In this document: in pieces, positions 1 through 10,400 of the stretch
How the letters are laid out: each line of letters begins with the position of its first letter
Numbering within the stretch: position 1 is the stretch's first letter
Program-made: the position numbers and the translations under genes
Notes under the pieces: generated by a model
The model's input: the letters and a program-made list of their open reading frames with translations, nothing else
Database searches by the model: none
Told to the model about the DNA's origin: nothing
DNA from: an uncultured Collinsella sp.
GTDB taxonomy: Bacteria > Actinomycetota > Coriobacteriia > Coriobacteriales > Coriobacteriaceae
Assembly: GCA_902465265.1 (NCBI GenBank)
Contig: CABQMF010000017.1
Span: 1 to 31,067, forward strand
Reading direction: 5' to 3'
DNA: 31,067 nucleotides

Positions 1-192
1 TTTTGGACAAATGGGGATTTCTGGCAATCGTTACAAGGAAATTTGCTACTACTAAATTGGTGACAGTACTCATATTTGGCATTTTTTGCACACAGGGGTC
101 CCGAAGGGGTCTCGAAGAGTCGCGGTTTCGCCCTTTTTGCGCCGAAGCGATACACTGTTACCGTTTGATTTCTTCGCTCAAGGAGGATGCGC
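1..192 (+). other. upstream region of the dipeptidase gene
   Basis: This stretch is clearly more A/T-rich in its first 110 bases than the genes that follow, and no gene is recognised in it. A TACACT box at 151-156 could be a -10 element for the dipeptidase gene, but no good -35 box stands at the right distance. A strong AAGGAGG ribosome-binding site lies at 180-186. The short reading frames crossing the region show no family resemblance. Confidence 0.35.
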
Positions 193-1716
193 ATGCCGTG
201 CACAACGATTTTGGTTGGTAAGAACGCGAGCTACGACGGGTCGACGCTTGTCGCCCGCAACGAGGACTCGTCCAACGGGGTGTTTGAGCCCAAGCGCATG
301 CGCGTTGTACACCCCGACGAGCAGCCGCGTGTCTACACGAGTGTCCTGAGCCACCTGACCGTTGAGCTGCCCGACAACCCCATGCGCTACACGAGCGTCC
401 CCGACGTCGTTCCCGGTCACGGCATTTGGGCCGAGGCTGGTTTCAACGAGCTCAATGTTGGCATGTCCGCAACCGAGACGCTCACCACCAACGAGCGCGT
501 CCGCGGCGCCGATCCGCTTGTCGACTACGTGCCCGCCAAGGGCAACGAGGGCGAGGACGGCTATGTTCCGGCACAGCCCGGCGGTCTGGGTGAGGAGGAC
601 ATGGTGACCCTGGTGCTGCCGTACGCCAAGTCTGCCCGCGATGGCGTGCGTATCCTGGGCGACCTGCTCGAGCGCTACGGTACCTACGAGAACAACGGCA
701 TCGCCTTTAGTGACGTCGACGAGATCTGGTGGCTCGAGACCATCGGCGGCCACCACTGGATCGCCAAGCGTGTGCCCGACGACGCCTATGTGACCATGCC
801 TAACCAGTTGGGTATCGACAGCTTTGACCTGGACGATGCCGAGGGCGCCCAGGCCGACCACATGTGCTCCGCCGATCTGCGCTCCTGGATGGCCGAGTGG
901 CATCTGGACCTGACGCTGGGCGTCGAGGGCGACGGTCCGGCGGCGGTCTTTAACCCGCGCGAGGCATTTGGCTCGCACAGCGACAGCGACCACGTCTACA
1001 ACACGCCGCGCGCCTGGTACATGCAACGCTGTCTCAACCCCAGCGATGTGTGGGACGGTCCCGAGGCCGACTACACGCCCGAGAGCGACGACATCCCCTG
1101 GAGCCGCGTGCCCGAGCGCAAGGTGACCATCGAGGACATCAAGTATGTGCTTTCGAGCCACTACCAGGGCACGGAGTACGACTGTTACGGCAGCAAGGGT
1201 ACGCCCGCCACGCGCGGCGCCTATCGTCCCATCGGTATCAACCGCAACAGCCAGCTCGCCGTGTTGCAGCTGCGTCCCTATGCGCAGCCGGCGTATCGCG
1301 CCGTGCAGTGGATGGCGTTTGGCTCCAACTCGTTTAACGCGCTGGTTCCGCTGTACGCCAACGTCGAGACCATGCCCGAGTACTACGCCGACACGCAGGC
1401 TCGCGTGACGTCCGAGAATTTCTATTGGGCAAATCGCCTGATCGGCGCCCTGGCCGATGTCCGTTTCCACGAGTGCGGTCGCGCGGTCGAGGATTATCAG
1501 GAGAAGGTCGGCGGCATGGGCCACAAGCAGATTCACGATGTTGACGCTGTCGTAGCCGCCCTGCCGGAGGCCGAGGTGCCCGCCGAGCTCGCCCGCGCCA
1601 ACGAGGCCTTTGCCGAGCTTGTGCGCGTGGAGACCGATGCTCTGTTGGGCAAGGTTCTCTACACCACGAGCTGCGCCATGAAGAACTCCTTCGCGATGAA
1701 CGACAACGTGAGGTAA
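193..1716 (+). CDS. C69 family dipeptidase
   Basis: This is a 507-residue peptidase of family C69 (PepD/dipeptidase A type, Ntn-hydrolase fold), which cleaves a broad range of dipeptides. The N-terminus reads MPCTTILVGKNAS. In this family the Cys (here C3) becomes the N-terminal nucleophile after removal of the residues in front of it. The R-N-E-D motif at 22-25 is also typical. ATG codons occur at 187 and 193. The AAGGAGG site ends at 186, so 193 has the proper 6-base spacing and leaves Cys at position 3. No signal peptide is seen, so the enzyme is probably cytoplasmic and serves peptide nutrition. It is transcribed alone and ends at a strong terminator. The family assignment is firm; the exact substrate range is not visible. 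Confidence 0.93.
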   Translation: MPCTTILVGKNASYDGSTLVARNEDSSNGVFEPKRMRVVHPDEQPRVYTSVLSHLTVELPDNPMRYTSVPDVVPGHGIWAEAGFNELNVGMSATETLTTNERVRGADPLVDYVPAKGNEGEDGYVPAQPGGLGEEDMVTLVLPYAKSARDGVRILGDLLERYGTYENNGIAFSDVDEIWWLETIGGHHWIAKRVPDDAYVTMPNQLGIDSFDLDDAEGAQADHMCSADLRSWMAEWHLDLTLGVEGDGPAAVFNPREAFGSHSDSDHVYNTPRAWYMQRCLNPSDVWDGPEADYTPESDDIPWSRVPERKVTIEDIKYVLSSHYQGTEYDCYGSKGTPATRGAYRPIGINRNSQLAVLQLRPYAQPAYRAVQWMAFGSNSFNALVPLYANVETMPEYYADTQARVTSENFYWANRLIGALADVRFHECGRAVEDYQEKVGGMGHKQIHDVDAVVAALPEAEVPAELARANEAFAELVRVETDALLGKVLYTTSCAMKNSFAMNDNVR

Positions 1717-1734
1717 AGACGACCTTGCAACGAG

Positions 1735-1778
1735 CGAGCGGGGCAAACGCCGTCAAAGGCTTTGCCCCGCTCGATTTC
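1735..1778 (+). terminator. intrinsic terminator after dipeptidase gene
   Basis: A perfect 13-bp stem pairs CGAGCGGGGCAAA (1735-1747) with its complement at 1761-1773 around a 13-base loop. A short T-containing stretch follows. It lies 18 bases behind the dipeptidase stop codon. Confidence 0.8.
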
Positions 1779-1864
1779 TATCCCGGCGGTAAAACGATTT
1801 TGTGTCGTTCGCCCAATCTTGGGTACAAGAAGGCCAATGCAATTGTTCATGATTGGAGTCAACC

Positions 1865-2281
1865 ATGGTTATGAAACTCGATCAGCTTGTTAACGGCGCC
1901 ATCAACGTGGGCTTCGGCGCCGCCGCCGTTGCCGTCGAGGGCGGCAAGAAGGTCCTCGACGACCTCGGTACCAAGGGCGAGCAGGTCCGCAAGGATGCCG
2001 GCACCCCCGATATCGCCCGCAGCGTGTCCGACATGTTCGAGCAGGCGGGTGGCACCATCTCCGACCTGACCGAGCGCCTGGGCATGCAGGGCGAGACTGC
2101 GGCACAGCGCGTGCTCGACGAGCTCATCCTGGCCCGCGTCCGCGTTATGACCGGCCCCGAGCGCACGGCCTTCCTGGCCCATGTGCGCGACATCGTCGAT
2201 TCGGTCGAGGACAACGTGACCTCGGTGCCCGTCGAGTCTGTTGAGCCCGACGACGCAGAGGACGCCGAAGAGGCCGAGTAG
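1865..2281 (+). CDS. small phasin-like acidic protein upstream of ubiB-like kinase
   Basis: This 138-residue protein has no certain family. The first 100 residues are helical, with an Ala/Gly-rich amphipathic start (residues about 8-30), and the last 25 residues are almost all Asp, Glu, Ser, Val and Pro. This layout recalls phasin or polyhydroxyalkanoate-granule-associated proteins, but that is resemblance only. A GGAG site at 1855-1858 places the start at the ATG at 1865. A TTG at 1853 is in frame but overlaps that site. The stop lies 8 bases before the UbiB-like kinase gene, so the two are very probably one operon and may act together at a membrane or lipid surface. No catalytic motif is seen. 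Confidence 0.75.
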   Translation: MVMKLDQLVNGAINVGFGAAAVAVEGGKKVLDDLGTKGEQVRKDAGTPDIARSVSDMFEQAGGTISDLTERLGMQGETAAQRVLDELILARVRVMTGPERTAFLAHVRDIVDSVEDNVTSVPVESVEPDDAEDAEEAE

Positions 2282-2289
2282 CAGCGCAG

Positions 2290-4053
2290 ATGGCAGATTC
2301 CACCACCGATTACAACAATCTAGATCCCTTGGGTGACGAGACGGCGGTTGTCGACGAGGTCGAGGCCGCCGTCTCGGGCGCTCGCAAGAAGCCGCGCGCT
2401 GTCGATATGGTCCCCGAGGAGCCCGACGCGATGGCGCCGGACGAGGAATACCAGCTTACGCCGGCAGGTCGTCGTGAGCGCATTGGGCAGATCGTTCGCC
2501 TGGTCAAAAAGTACCGCGTATGGGATAACCTCACGCCGGTGCGCCTACGCCGCCTGCTCGAAGAGCTCGGCCCCATGTTCGTCAAGATGGGGCAGATTCT
2601 GGCTAACCGCTCCGAGATTTTGCCGCAGCGGTTTTGCGACGAGCTCCGTCGCCTGCGCTCCGACGTAGAGCCGGTGCCGTATGAGGTAGTGCTCCGCTGT
2701 CTGGAAGAGGAGTACGGCCAGCGCTTGGGGCAGATGTTCGACGCGATCGATCCCAATCCGCTCGGAAGCGCGTCGCTCGCGCAAGTTCACCGTGCCCGCC
2801 TGGTGACCGGCGAGGACGTGGCCGTTAAGGTGCAACGCCCCGGCGCACAGCAGGTCATGGCGCAGGACATCGACATCATCCGTTCGGTGGTGCGCATCGT
2901 TTCCAAGTTCGTCAACACCGACCAGTTTGTGGACCTGCACGGCGTGGTCGAGGAGCTGTGGACCTCGTTTCGCGAGGAGACCAACTTCTTGGCCGAGGCC
3001 AAAAACCTCAACGATTTCTACGACTTCCACAAAAGCGTGCATGGCGTGTCGTGTCCCAAGTCCCATCTTGATCTGTGCACTGAGCACGTCGTGGTCATGG
3101 ACTATATCGACGGTATCTCGATTGCCGATCCCGAGCGCCTGGTGGCTGAGGGCTATGACCTGGAAAAGATCGGCTCGGCGATTGTCGAGGACTACTCGAC
3201 GCAGGTGCTCGATGACGGCTTTTTCCATGCCGACCCGCATGCGGGAAACATTATTCTCAAGGACGGTGTCGTCTACTTTATCGACCTGGGCATGGTCGGG
3301 CGCATGTCGAGCCACGACCGCGGTATCGTCAAGGATATGATTTTCGCCGTGGCCGAGGGCGACGTGCCCAAGCTCAAGGACTCGCTCATGCGCTTTGCCG
3401 TGACGCGCGGCGACTCGGCCGAGCTCGACCATTCGGCCTTTTTGTCCGACTTGGACTTTATCGTCGCCGACTTTGCGGGTCTTGATCTTAAGGACCTGGA
3501 TATCGGCGAGTTTTTGACCTCGCTGCTAAACCTGGCGCGCAAGAACGACGTTGAGCTGCCGAGCGTGGTGACGATGTTCGCCCGCGGCATGGTGACACTC
3601 GAGGGTCTGCTGACCGAGTACATGCCCAACGTCAACATGATCCAGATCATTCAGACGCACATCAAAAACGAGAAGAGCACCTATGCGCGCGTCCGCGAAA
3701 TGGGACGCGATCTTGCCGCGAGCAGCTATCGCGCGGTAAAAGGTTCACTCGAGGCGGCCGAGTATCTGGGCTTGGCTTCGCGTATGCTCACACGCGGCCA
3801 GCTTAAGGTGAACACGCAGATCATGAGCAGCGACAAGGCGCTGCGGCAGCTGGGTGGAATTATCGACCGCATGTCGATGGCAATTGTGATCGCCGGCCTG
3901 TTTATCGGTTCGTCGGTGGTGTACTACGCGCGCATCGAGCCGGTTGTGTTTGGTATCCCGGTCATTGGCTTTATGGGCTACGTGAGTGCGCTGGTGCTGG
4001 CGCTGATGCTGGGCCGCGAAATCTGGCGCAACAGCCACGGCGGAAAGCATTGA
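2290..4053 (+). CDS. ABC1/AarF/UbiB family atypical protein kinase
   Basis: This 587-residue protein belongs to the ABC1/AarF/UbiB atypical kinase family, which is linked to isoprenoid-quinone and lipid metabolism in other organisms. After an acidic N-terminal tail (1-60), the hallmark KxGQ motif is at 99-102 and the Ala-rich nucleotide loop PLGSASLAQVHRA at 157-169. The ATP-site lysine is about K180, the catalytic-loop HADPHAGN is at 313-320, and the metal-binding F-I-D-L-G lies near 330. Two hydrophobic segments close the protein (about 529-546 and 552-577), as in membrane-anchored family members. No strong ribosome-binding site precedes ATG 2290, which fits coupling to the gene 8 bases upstream. 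The substrate is unknown. No quinone-biosynthesis gene is nearby, so the name ubiB would overstate the evidence. Confidence 0.93.
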   Translation: MADSTTDYNNLDPLGDETAVVDEVEAAVSGARKKPRAVDMVPEEPDAMAPDEEYQLTPAGRRERIGQIVRLVKKYRVWDNLTPVRLRRLLEELGPMFVKMGQILANRSEILPQRFCDELRRLRSDVEPVPYEVVLRCLEEEYGQRLGQMFDAIDPNPLGSASLAQVHRARLVTGEDVAVKVQRPGAQQVMAQDIDIIRSVVRIVSKFVNTDQFVDLHGVVEELWTSFREETNFLAEAKNLNDFYDFHKSVHGVSCPKSHLDLCTEHVVVMDYIDGISIADPERLVAEGYDLEKIGSAIVEDYSTQVLDDGFFHADPHAGNIILKDGVVYFIDLGMVGRMSSHDRGIVKDMIFAVAEGDVPKLKDSLMRFAVTRGDSAELDHSAFLSDLDFIVADFAGLDLKDLDIGEFLTSLLNLARKNDVELPSVVTMFARGMVTLEGLLTEYMPNVNMIQIIQTHIKNEKSTYARVREMGRDLAASSYRAVKGSLEAAEYLGLASRMLTRGQLKVNTQIMSSDKALRQLGGIIDRMSMAIVIAGLFIGSSVVYYARIEPVVFGIPVIGFMGYVSALVLALMLGREIWRNSHGGKH

Positions 4054-4061
4054 TCCCTTGG

Positions 4062-4101
4062 GGACGGAGGAAAACGGATCATTTTACCTTGCGTTCCGTC
4101 C
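4062..4101 (+). repeat. imperfect inverted repeat behind the UbiB-like gene
   Basis: GGACGGA at 4062-4068 pairs with TCCGTCC at 4095-4101. Inside, GGAAAA (4069-4074) can partly pair with TTTTACC near 4082-4088. It lies directly behind the kinase stop and may end that transcript, although no T-tract follows. It belongs to the same general type of G-rich GGGACG palindrome that recurs elsewhere in the window. Confidence 0.4.
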
Positions 4102-4186
4102 GTACCCTTTCCTATCGCAAACAATAGCTTTTACCTTGGGCTTCGCCTGTGTGCGGGGCCCTTTTGCGTGCTACCATACTGACAGT

Positions 4187-4371
4187 AATAATCGATGGCC
4201 TAGATGGTGGTGCGGAGACGCACGAATGCGCGGCTTTCCTGCGCGTTTGGGAGAATCGGGGTGCAAATCCCCGGCTGTACCAGTAACCGTAATTCCTTAT
4301 GTCTCGGGAGAATCGTGTCGCAGATCGGACGACGCGCCCGGGCCGGCAAGGTTAAGTCGGATCGCCTCCCA
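4187..4371 (+). promoter_or_regulatory. cobalamin riboswitch
   Basis: This leader carries the core signature of cobalamin riboswitches. The conserved block is at 4249-4292, where a GGGG/CCCC hairpin closes the GTGCAAAT loop and is followed by CTGTACC, CAGTAACCGTAA. A second conserved element, AAGTCGGATCGCCTCCC at 4354-4370, matches the distal B12-box position. Stem-loops at 4206-4222 (GTGCG...CGCAC) and 4227-4245 fit the upstream arms. A GCGGC/GCCGC hairpin at 4387-4400 follows, just before the ribosome-binding site at 4424-4430, and could be the expression platform. The downstream protein carries transcobalamin-like domains, which agrees with B12 control. Exact ends are approximate. Confidence 0.8.
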
Positions 4372-4436
4372 TCTTGCACGCGGCCGCGGCGTATGCCGCC
4401 GGTACGCGTTGGGCTCTGGAGGGAAGGAGGACCCCG

Positions 4437-7400
4437 ATGGGGGAACTCGAGCGCAACATGCGCGATGACGTGGGGCAGCCGCATGGTAACGCCTCAAGTA
4501 CAGACAATGGGGGACAAATGGATATGTTTGAGGACGAGCGCAAGCGCGCCTCGTTGCGTCGCCATGGGGCGATCGCGCGCGGCGTAGCCAAGCGCGGCCT
4601 GGTGGCATTCCTGGCCTTCGCGATGGCATTCAGCACCACGCCGGCCCAGCTTTGGGCCGATGGCGCCGAGGGCATTGCCGAGGCCGTGGCTCAGGCCACA
4701 ACGCCGAGCGAGGGCGCGCAGGCCACGGACGGTGCTGCAGATACTACCGCGGCTGCTGCTGACGCAAACGATTCGGCTGCAGGTGGCTCCTCCGAAACTG
4801 GGGATACGGGTTCGGCCGCGCCTGACAACGTGAGCGATGATGCATCGGACGACCCCGCTGCGTCAGACCCTGCTTCGGCCACCCCGGCGAGCGAGGCGTC
4901 TGACACCACCGCCGAGACCGGCGACGCGACTGCGGTGGCCAGCGAGCCCAGTGTTGCCAAGGCCGCGTCTCGTGCCGCTGCTACGTTTTCCTCGAATAAT
5001 GGTGTCAGCGTCGGAAAGAGCCAGTCGCCTTCTCGTTGGGCTGGCTCTAACTTCACCGCTTTTATCCAGAGCAATACTACGCTCTATGCGAATGTTTGGA
5101 CTTCGTCCAGCAAGCGCGCCAGCGCTTCGGGCTGCACCTATCAGTGGCTTGCTGCCGACATCAGCAACAAGAGCGATGCGGACAATTCCGCGTTTGTTCC
5201 TGTCGAGGGTCAGACGGGCGCATCGATCGTTTTGGACGATGCCCTGCGCACTCAGCTTAACGGCAAGTGCCTGCGCGTACGCATTACCGATGCCAGCGGT
5301 AACGTCATCTACGGCCCGACTAAGGGCGCCAACAACCAAAAGCTGACAGCGACGAACACCATCAAGGCGCCCGTTCCTACCAAGACGGCACTGGATGCAA
5401 AGTCTTATGTCCTCATCCAGTCTTCGGCAGACGATTCGAGCTCGTATTCGTCTGTTAAGGCCGAGATGCTGAACCCTGGCACTACGCTTTGGGCGAACGC
5501 CTACGACGGCGAAGCGGTTCCCAATAAGCGTATTGCGACACAGGCCGGCTGGACCTATCAGTGGCTTGCGTCTGACGTGCGCGATGCCGAGGATTCCGCC
5601 TATCAGGCAATTCCGGGCCAGACCGCCCAGTCGCTGACGATCACGGACGAACTCGCTTCGCAACTTGCGGGCAAGTACATTCGCGTTAAGGTTGTCGGCG
5701 ATGGCCAGGAGCTGTACGGTCCGAGCAGCTCTTTCGGGACGCCCGCGTCTGTTGGCTACAATACGCCGGGTCCTGTTGCCGCGAGTGACCAGATCGCGTT
5801 AGGCCATATCGTTCTCGCCTATAACGGCGCCGAATTTGGCGACGATTATGAGAACGTCCCCAACGCTAACGTCGGTGACACGATTAAGGCTGCCGCCTAC
5901 TACCTTAACTACGACACGCCGACTGACCTCTATGGCTCCGACAAGGTCGATTTTTCTTGGTGGGTGGCCGATTCTGCTGACGGCACGTTCGAGCAGGTTG
6001 CAACTGGTGATACCTTCACGGTTACCAAGGAGTGCGCGAACCGCTACCTCAAGGTGGTCGCTAAGGCCAAGAAGGGTATCCCCGGCTCCGATAGCTGTGA
6101 GACCAAGGCGGGCCGCATTCTGCCCAAGGGCGCGACGACGCTCGATTCAGTTGCATTTACCAATGCGAGCAAGGGCGCCAAGGACACTGGCTCTACGATT
6201 GAGGCGTGCGCCTACAAGGCGGTCGATTACTCGTCTGAGCCGGTTACCGAGGGCGTTACCTACACGTGGCGTTGGTCCTCTGTCGACCCGTCTTCCTCTG
6301 CGTTTGATGCGAAGACCGACTGGCATGTGGTCGAGGGCAAAACCGACAGCAGCTTTACGATTCCCGATGACTACGCCAAGCGCTGGGTGAGCGTGTCGGC
6401 CACTGCGGGCGATAACACCGTAGAGGCGACTACTGCTGTGGCCGTTAAGGCCGCAGGCTCGCACGAGCTGTTCCTGACGTATCTCAAAAAGATCGTCGGC
6501 GATCAGAGCGATGACGCCAAGTTTGTCTACAAGAGTGGCGAAAAGATCGGTGTTACTGCATTCGAGAAGACGTCTGCAGGAACAAAGGGTGCCGAGCTTA
6601 CATCTGATCAACTGACGTATACGTGGCAGATTGCCGATAGCGCCCAGGGTCCGTTCACGACGCTGACGGATGAGAACGCGCACAGGCCGTCGTTCGTAAT
6701 TTCGCAAAAGTACGTCGGCAAGTACCTCAAGTGCATCGTCGACGGTGGCTACAACACCGACTATGCCTCCACGCGTTATGCCATCGTCAAGGGCGAAGAT
6801 GCCAAGGCGTATACCCTGACATCGGTTAATGTCGCTTCGAGCGGCAACCTTGCACAGGTCGGCGGAACGCTTACCCCTACTGCCAATTACATGGCAACGG
6901 GCGATTGGGGCGATTACGAGACGGCACTCCCCGAGGGCTCCCTCGTCGATTACCGCTGGTATCTCGCCGATGACGCTGAGGGCACAAATGCCCACGAGCT
7001 GTTTGGCGCCGACGAAACGACCGGCGCGATCACGCTTCCCGCCTCGGCTGAGGGCAAATACGCCTATGTCGTGGCAAACGCCGGCAACAACGATGTCAAG
7101 AGCACCGCTTGGCTCGTTAATTCTTCCGACGAAAAGTCTCTTTCCGTTAACGTCAGGGTTGTAGGCGTAAGCAAGCACGATGTCGGTCAGTCCTATGACC
7201 TTGTGGACTGGGTGCCGACGGCCTCGTTTGAGTGGTCGAGTACCCAAAAAATGTCTGCCTGGGACATCTTTGCCAAGGTGCTTGACGACGCCGGCTATAG
7301 CTATAGCACGGACGGCGGCGTTCCCTATTCGGTTACGAACCCCGATGAGTCCCAGACGCTCGCGATGGAAAACACGGCGTCCGGCTATAAGTACTGGCGT

Positions 7401-10400
7401 TTTGATATTAATGGCAAGGCTGCCAACTCTTATGCCACGGGCTACTACCCGAGCGATGGCGACACGCTCGAGCTGGTGTACGAGGATCCCACGGGCACGG
7501 TTTCCACGCAGGTTTCCGCGACGTGTTCGGTCGTCGGCACCGACGCCAAGGGTGCTCAGCAGACCTGGGCCGCCGCTCAGAGCATTACGCTGAAGAAGGG
7601 CTCGACCGCGGCCGACCTCTCCGAGCAGCTCTTCAAGCAGACCGGCCTCAAGGCCGACTACGACCCCAACGGCTCCTGGGGCTGGGCGCTCAATTCGATC
7701 ACGTCGCCCTTCGACTCCGGCCGCACGCTCGCCTACGACCCGACGACCGAAGCGTACTGGCAGCTGTTCATCAACGGCAAGTCCTCCATGGTCGGCGCCG
7801 GCGGCTACACGCTCAAGGCCGGCGACTCCGTCGTCTGGTACTACTCGAAGTACAACGACCCCGCTCCTGCCGATCAGCTTTCGGTAAGCTGCACCGTTAT
7901 CGGCCAGGATGCTTCGGGCGCCCGGCAGACGTGGGCACAGCCTACGACAGCTCTCGTGGACGAGGGAACAACCGCTGCTGACCTTTCCGAGCAGATCTTT
8001 AAAAAGTCTGGCATTGGCGCCAAAACGGGGGAGAGCTCGTTTGGCTGGTATCTCGAGTCGCTGACCTCGCCGTTCGAAAAGAACGTGACCCTCTCGAGCG
8101 AGAAGGTTGACGAAAACACCTGGAAATATTGGCAGTTCTTTGTCAATGGCAAGCCTGTTGATGTTGGTGCGGGCGCCTATACGCTTAAGGCAAGCGACGA
8201 GATTGCTTGGGTCTATGGCTCCGACGGCACCATGCCTGGTCAGGTCTCCGTTTCGATGGAGATCATCGGCAAGAAGGACGATAAGGCTCAGCGCTGGACT
8301 GATCCTTCGATGCAGGTGTTCGTTGAGGGCACGACGATTAAGGATGCATCTGCTGCCTATTTCGATGCCCTGGGCATTGATTCCGTGATGCTCAATGATG
8401 GCGGCTATTGGAATGTCCATAGCCTCGTGTCCCCGCTTGATGGCACAAAGCTGACGGGCTCCTGGTCGTTCTTTGTAAACGGGGACCCCGGGACTCAGCT
8501 CGATGGTGACTACGCGCTCAAGTCGGGCGACAAGATCGTCTGGGCATATGCTGCCGGCGACACGGTGCCCAATCCTGACGAAATCGTCGTGGATCCGAGC
8601 GCTTCGCGCCCGACCGATTGGAAAGCCGACTGGAACGGCAATTCCAATGCGGTGGTCGAGAACGTGTCCACCCCTACGGGCGCGCTGGCAAGCTCTTGGA
8701 CGTTCGATTGGAAGGCCTACTCGGGCGCCACGTATCCCAACGCGAGCGAGCCGATTGTCGTAAACGGCAACGTGTATCTCGCCGTCAACAAGCGCTTGCT
8801 TAAGATCGACGCAGAGTCGGGCAAGGTGCTTGCCGAGTCGAACCTTAAGACTACGATTGGCTACACGACGCGTCCGATTTATACGAACGGCTTGGTCATC
8901 GTCCCGCTCGATGGCGGTGCGGTCCAGGCTCTGACGGCCGATACGCTCACGACGGTTTGGGTTACCGACCCTGTGAGCAAAACTGCTCAGTCGAATTCTC
9001 AGCTGACGGTCGATGGCAACTATCTCTATGTCGGCACCGTTGATGTCGACTATGGTAAGGGCGTGTATAACAACGGCCATCTGACGCGCATCAATATCCT
9101 GACCGGTGCCGTTTCCTGGCAGCACGTCAACGCCGATGAGGGTTATTACTGGACGGGTGCTACCGTGGGTGACGGCTTTATTCTGGTTCCCACCAGCGCC
9201 GGTACCGTTGAGATGCTCGGCAAGTCTTCGGGCGCTGTGCTTGGAAGCGTTTCCGTTGGGGCTATCGTTAACTCCTCCTGTGTGCTCTCCGCCGACGGTA
9301 GCCATGCTTATCTGATTTCGCGCGATGGCAAGCTGCACGTTTTGGCGATTTCTGACGGTAGTTCGCGTGGTGCGGATGCCGCTTCGCGCATTTCCGAAGA
9401 GCGCGTCGTCGACCTGGGTCTTACGGGATGCGCCTGCATGCCTACGCTGTATGGCAACAAGCTGATTGTCGGCGGCGAGGTTTCCGGTGGCTCTGCGCTG
9501 GCGATTGTCGACCTTGATAATGACTTTGCTACGACGTTGGTTTCATCTGCTGATGGCTCCGCGCTTCCCATCGGCGGCATCAAGGGTGCACCGCTCGTGA
9601 GCGCCCAGGCAGATGGCACGTATGTCTACTTCACGGTTAACTACGGTGCGACTTCCGACTATGTGAACTACACCTCGGGCGGCGGTGTCTATCGCTACAA
9701 GCTGGGTGACGCGCAGGCGACCGGTGCGTTTAGCGCAACGGGACACAACAACTACTGCGACTCGCCGATTGCCTGCGACGCCAAGGGCAACCTCTACTAC
9801 ATCAACGATTCCGGCACGTTGTTCAAGCTGAATGGTGGCGTTAAGGTCTCGTTCGAGACTGGCGATGGTTCCAAGGTCGATTTCCAGACTACGGCCGACG
9901 GCAAGCTGGTTAAGCCTGCCGATCCGACGCGTGAGGGCTACACCTTCGGTGGCTGGTACACCGATGAGGCTTGCACGGAGGCGTATGACTTCAGCACGCC
10001 GGTGACGGCCGATATGACGCTGTATGCCAAGTGGACCAAGAACGCCGTTAACCCTGACGGCAATGGCGGTTCTGGCTCTAACGGTGGCAGCGGCTCCGGC
10101 ACTGGTGCTGGTACCGGCACGGGCGCTGGCGCGGGCACTGGCTCCGGCTCGAAGGGTGGCGCTGTCGCCCCGGGTCAGAAGCCGGTGACCAAGACGACGG
10201 TGTCGACCAAGACCGGGACCAAGGACAACAAGTCCGACAAGAAGGACTCCGACAAGTCCGACAAGAAGGACGAGAAGAAGTCTGACAAGAAGGACGGCAA
10301 GTCCGACAAGAAGTCCGACAAGGCATCCGCTTCCACGACCACTGCCAAGAAGTCCACTGAGGCTTCCGCGCAGGAGTCTGGCCTCAACCCGCTCGCTATT

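Noticed and set aside
178..1746. 522-residue minus-strand open frame opposite the dipeptidase gene
   Set aside because: It mirrors a strongly recognised gene, has no ribosome-binding site or family motif, and arises from high GC codon bias.
4058..4468. 136-residue plus-strand frame across the riboswitch
   Set aside because: It coincides with conserved riboswitch bases, has no ribosome-binding site and overlaps the surface protein start.
6147..9338. 1063-residue minus-strand open frame opposite the DUF4430 protein
   Set aside because: The plus-strand domains are clear; the minus frame is a low-stop shadow of G/C-rich third positions with no domain.
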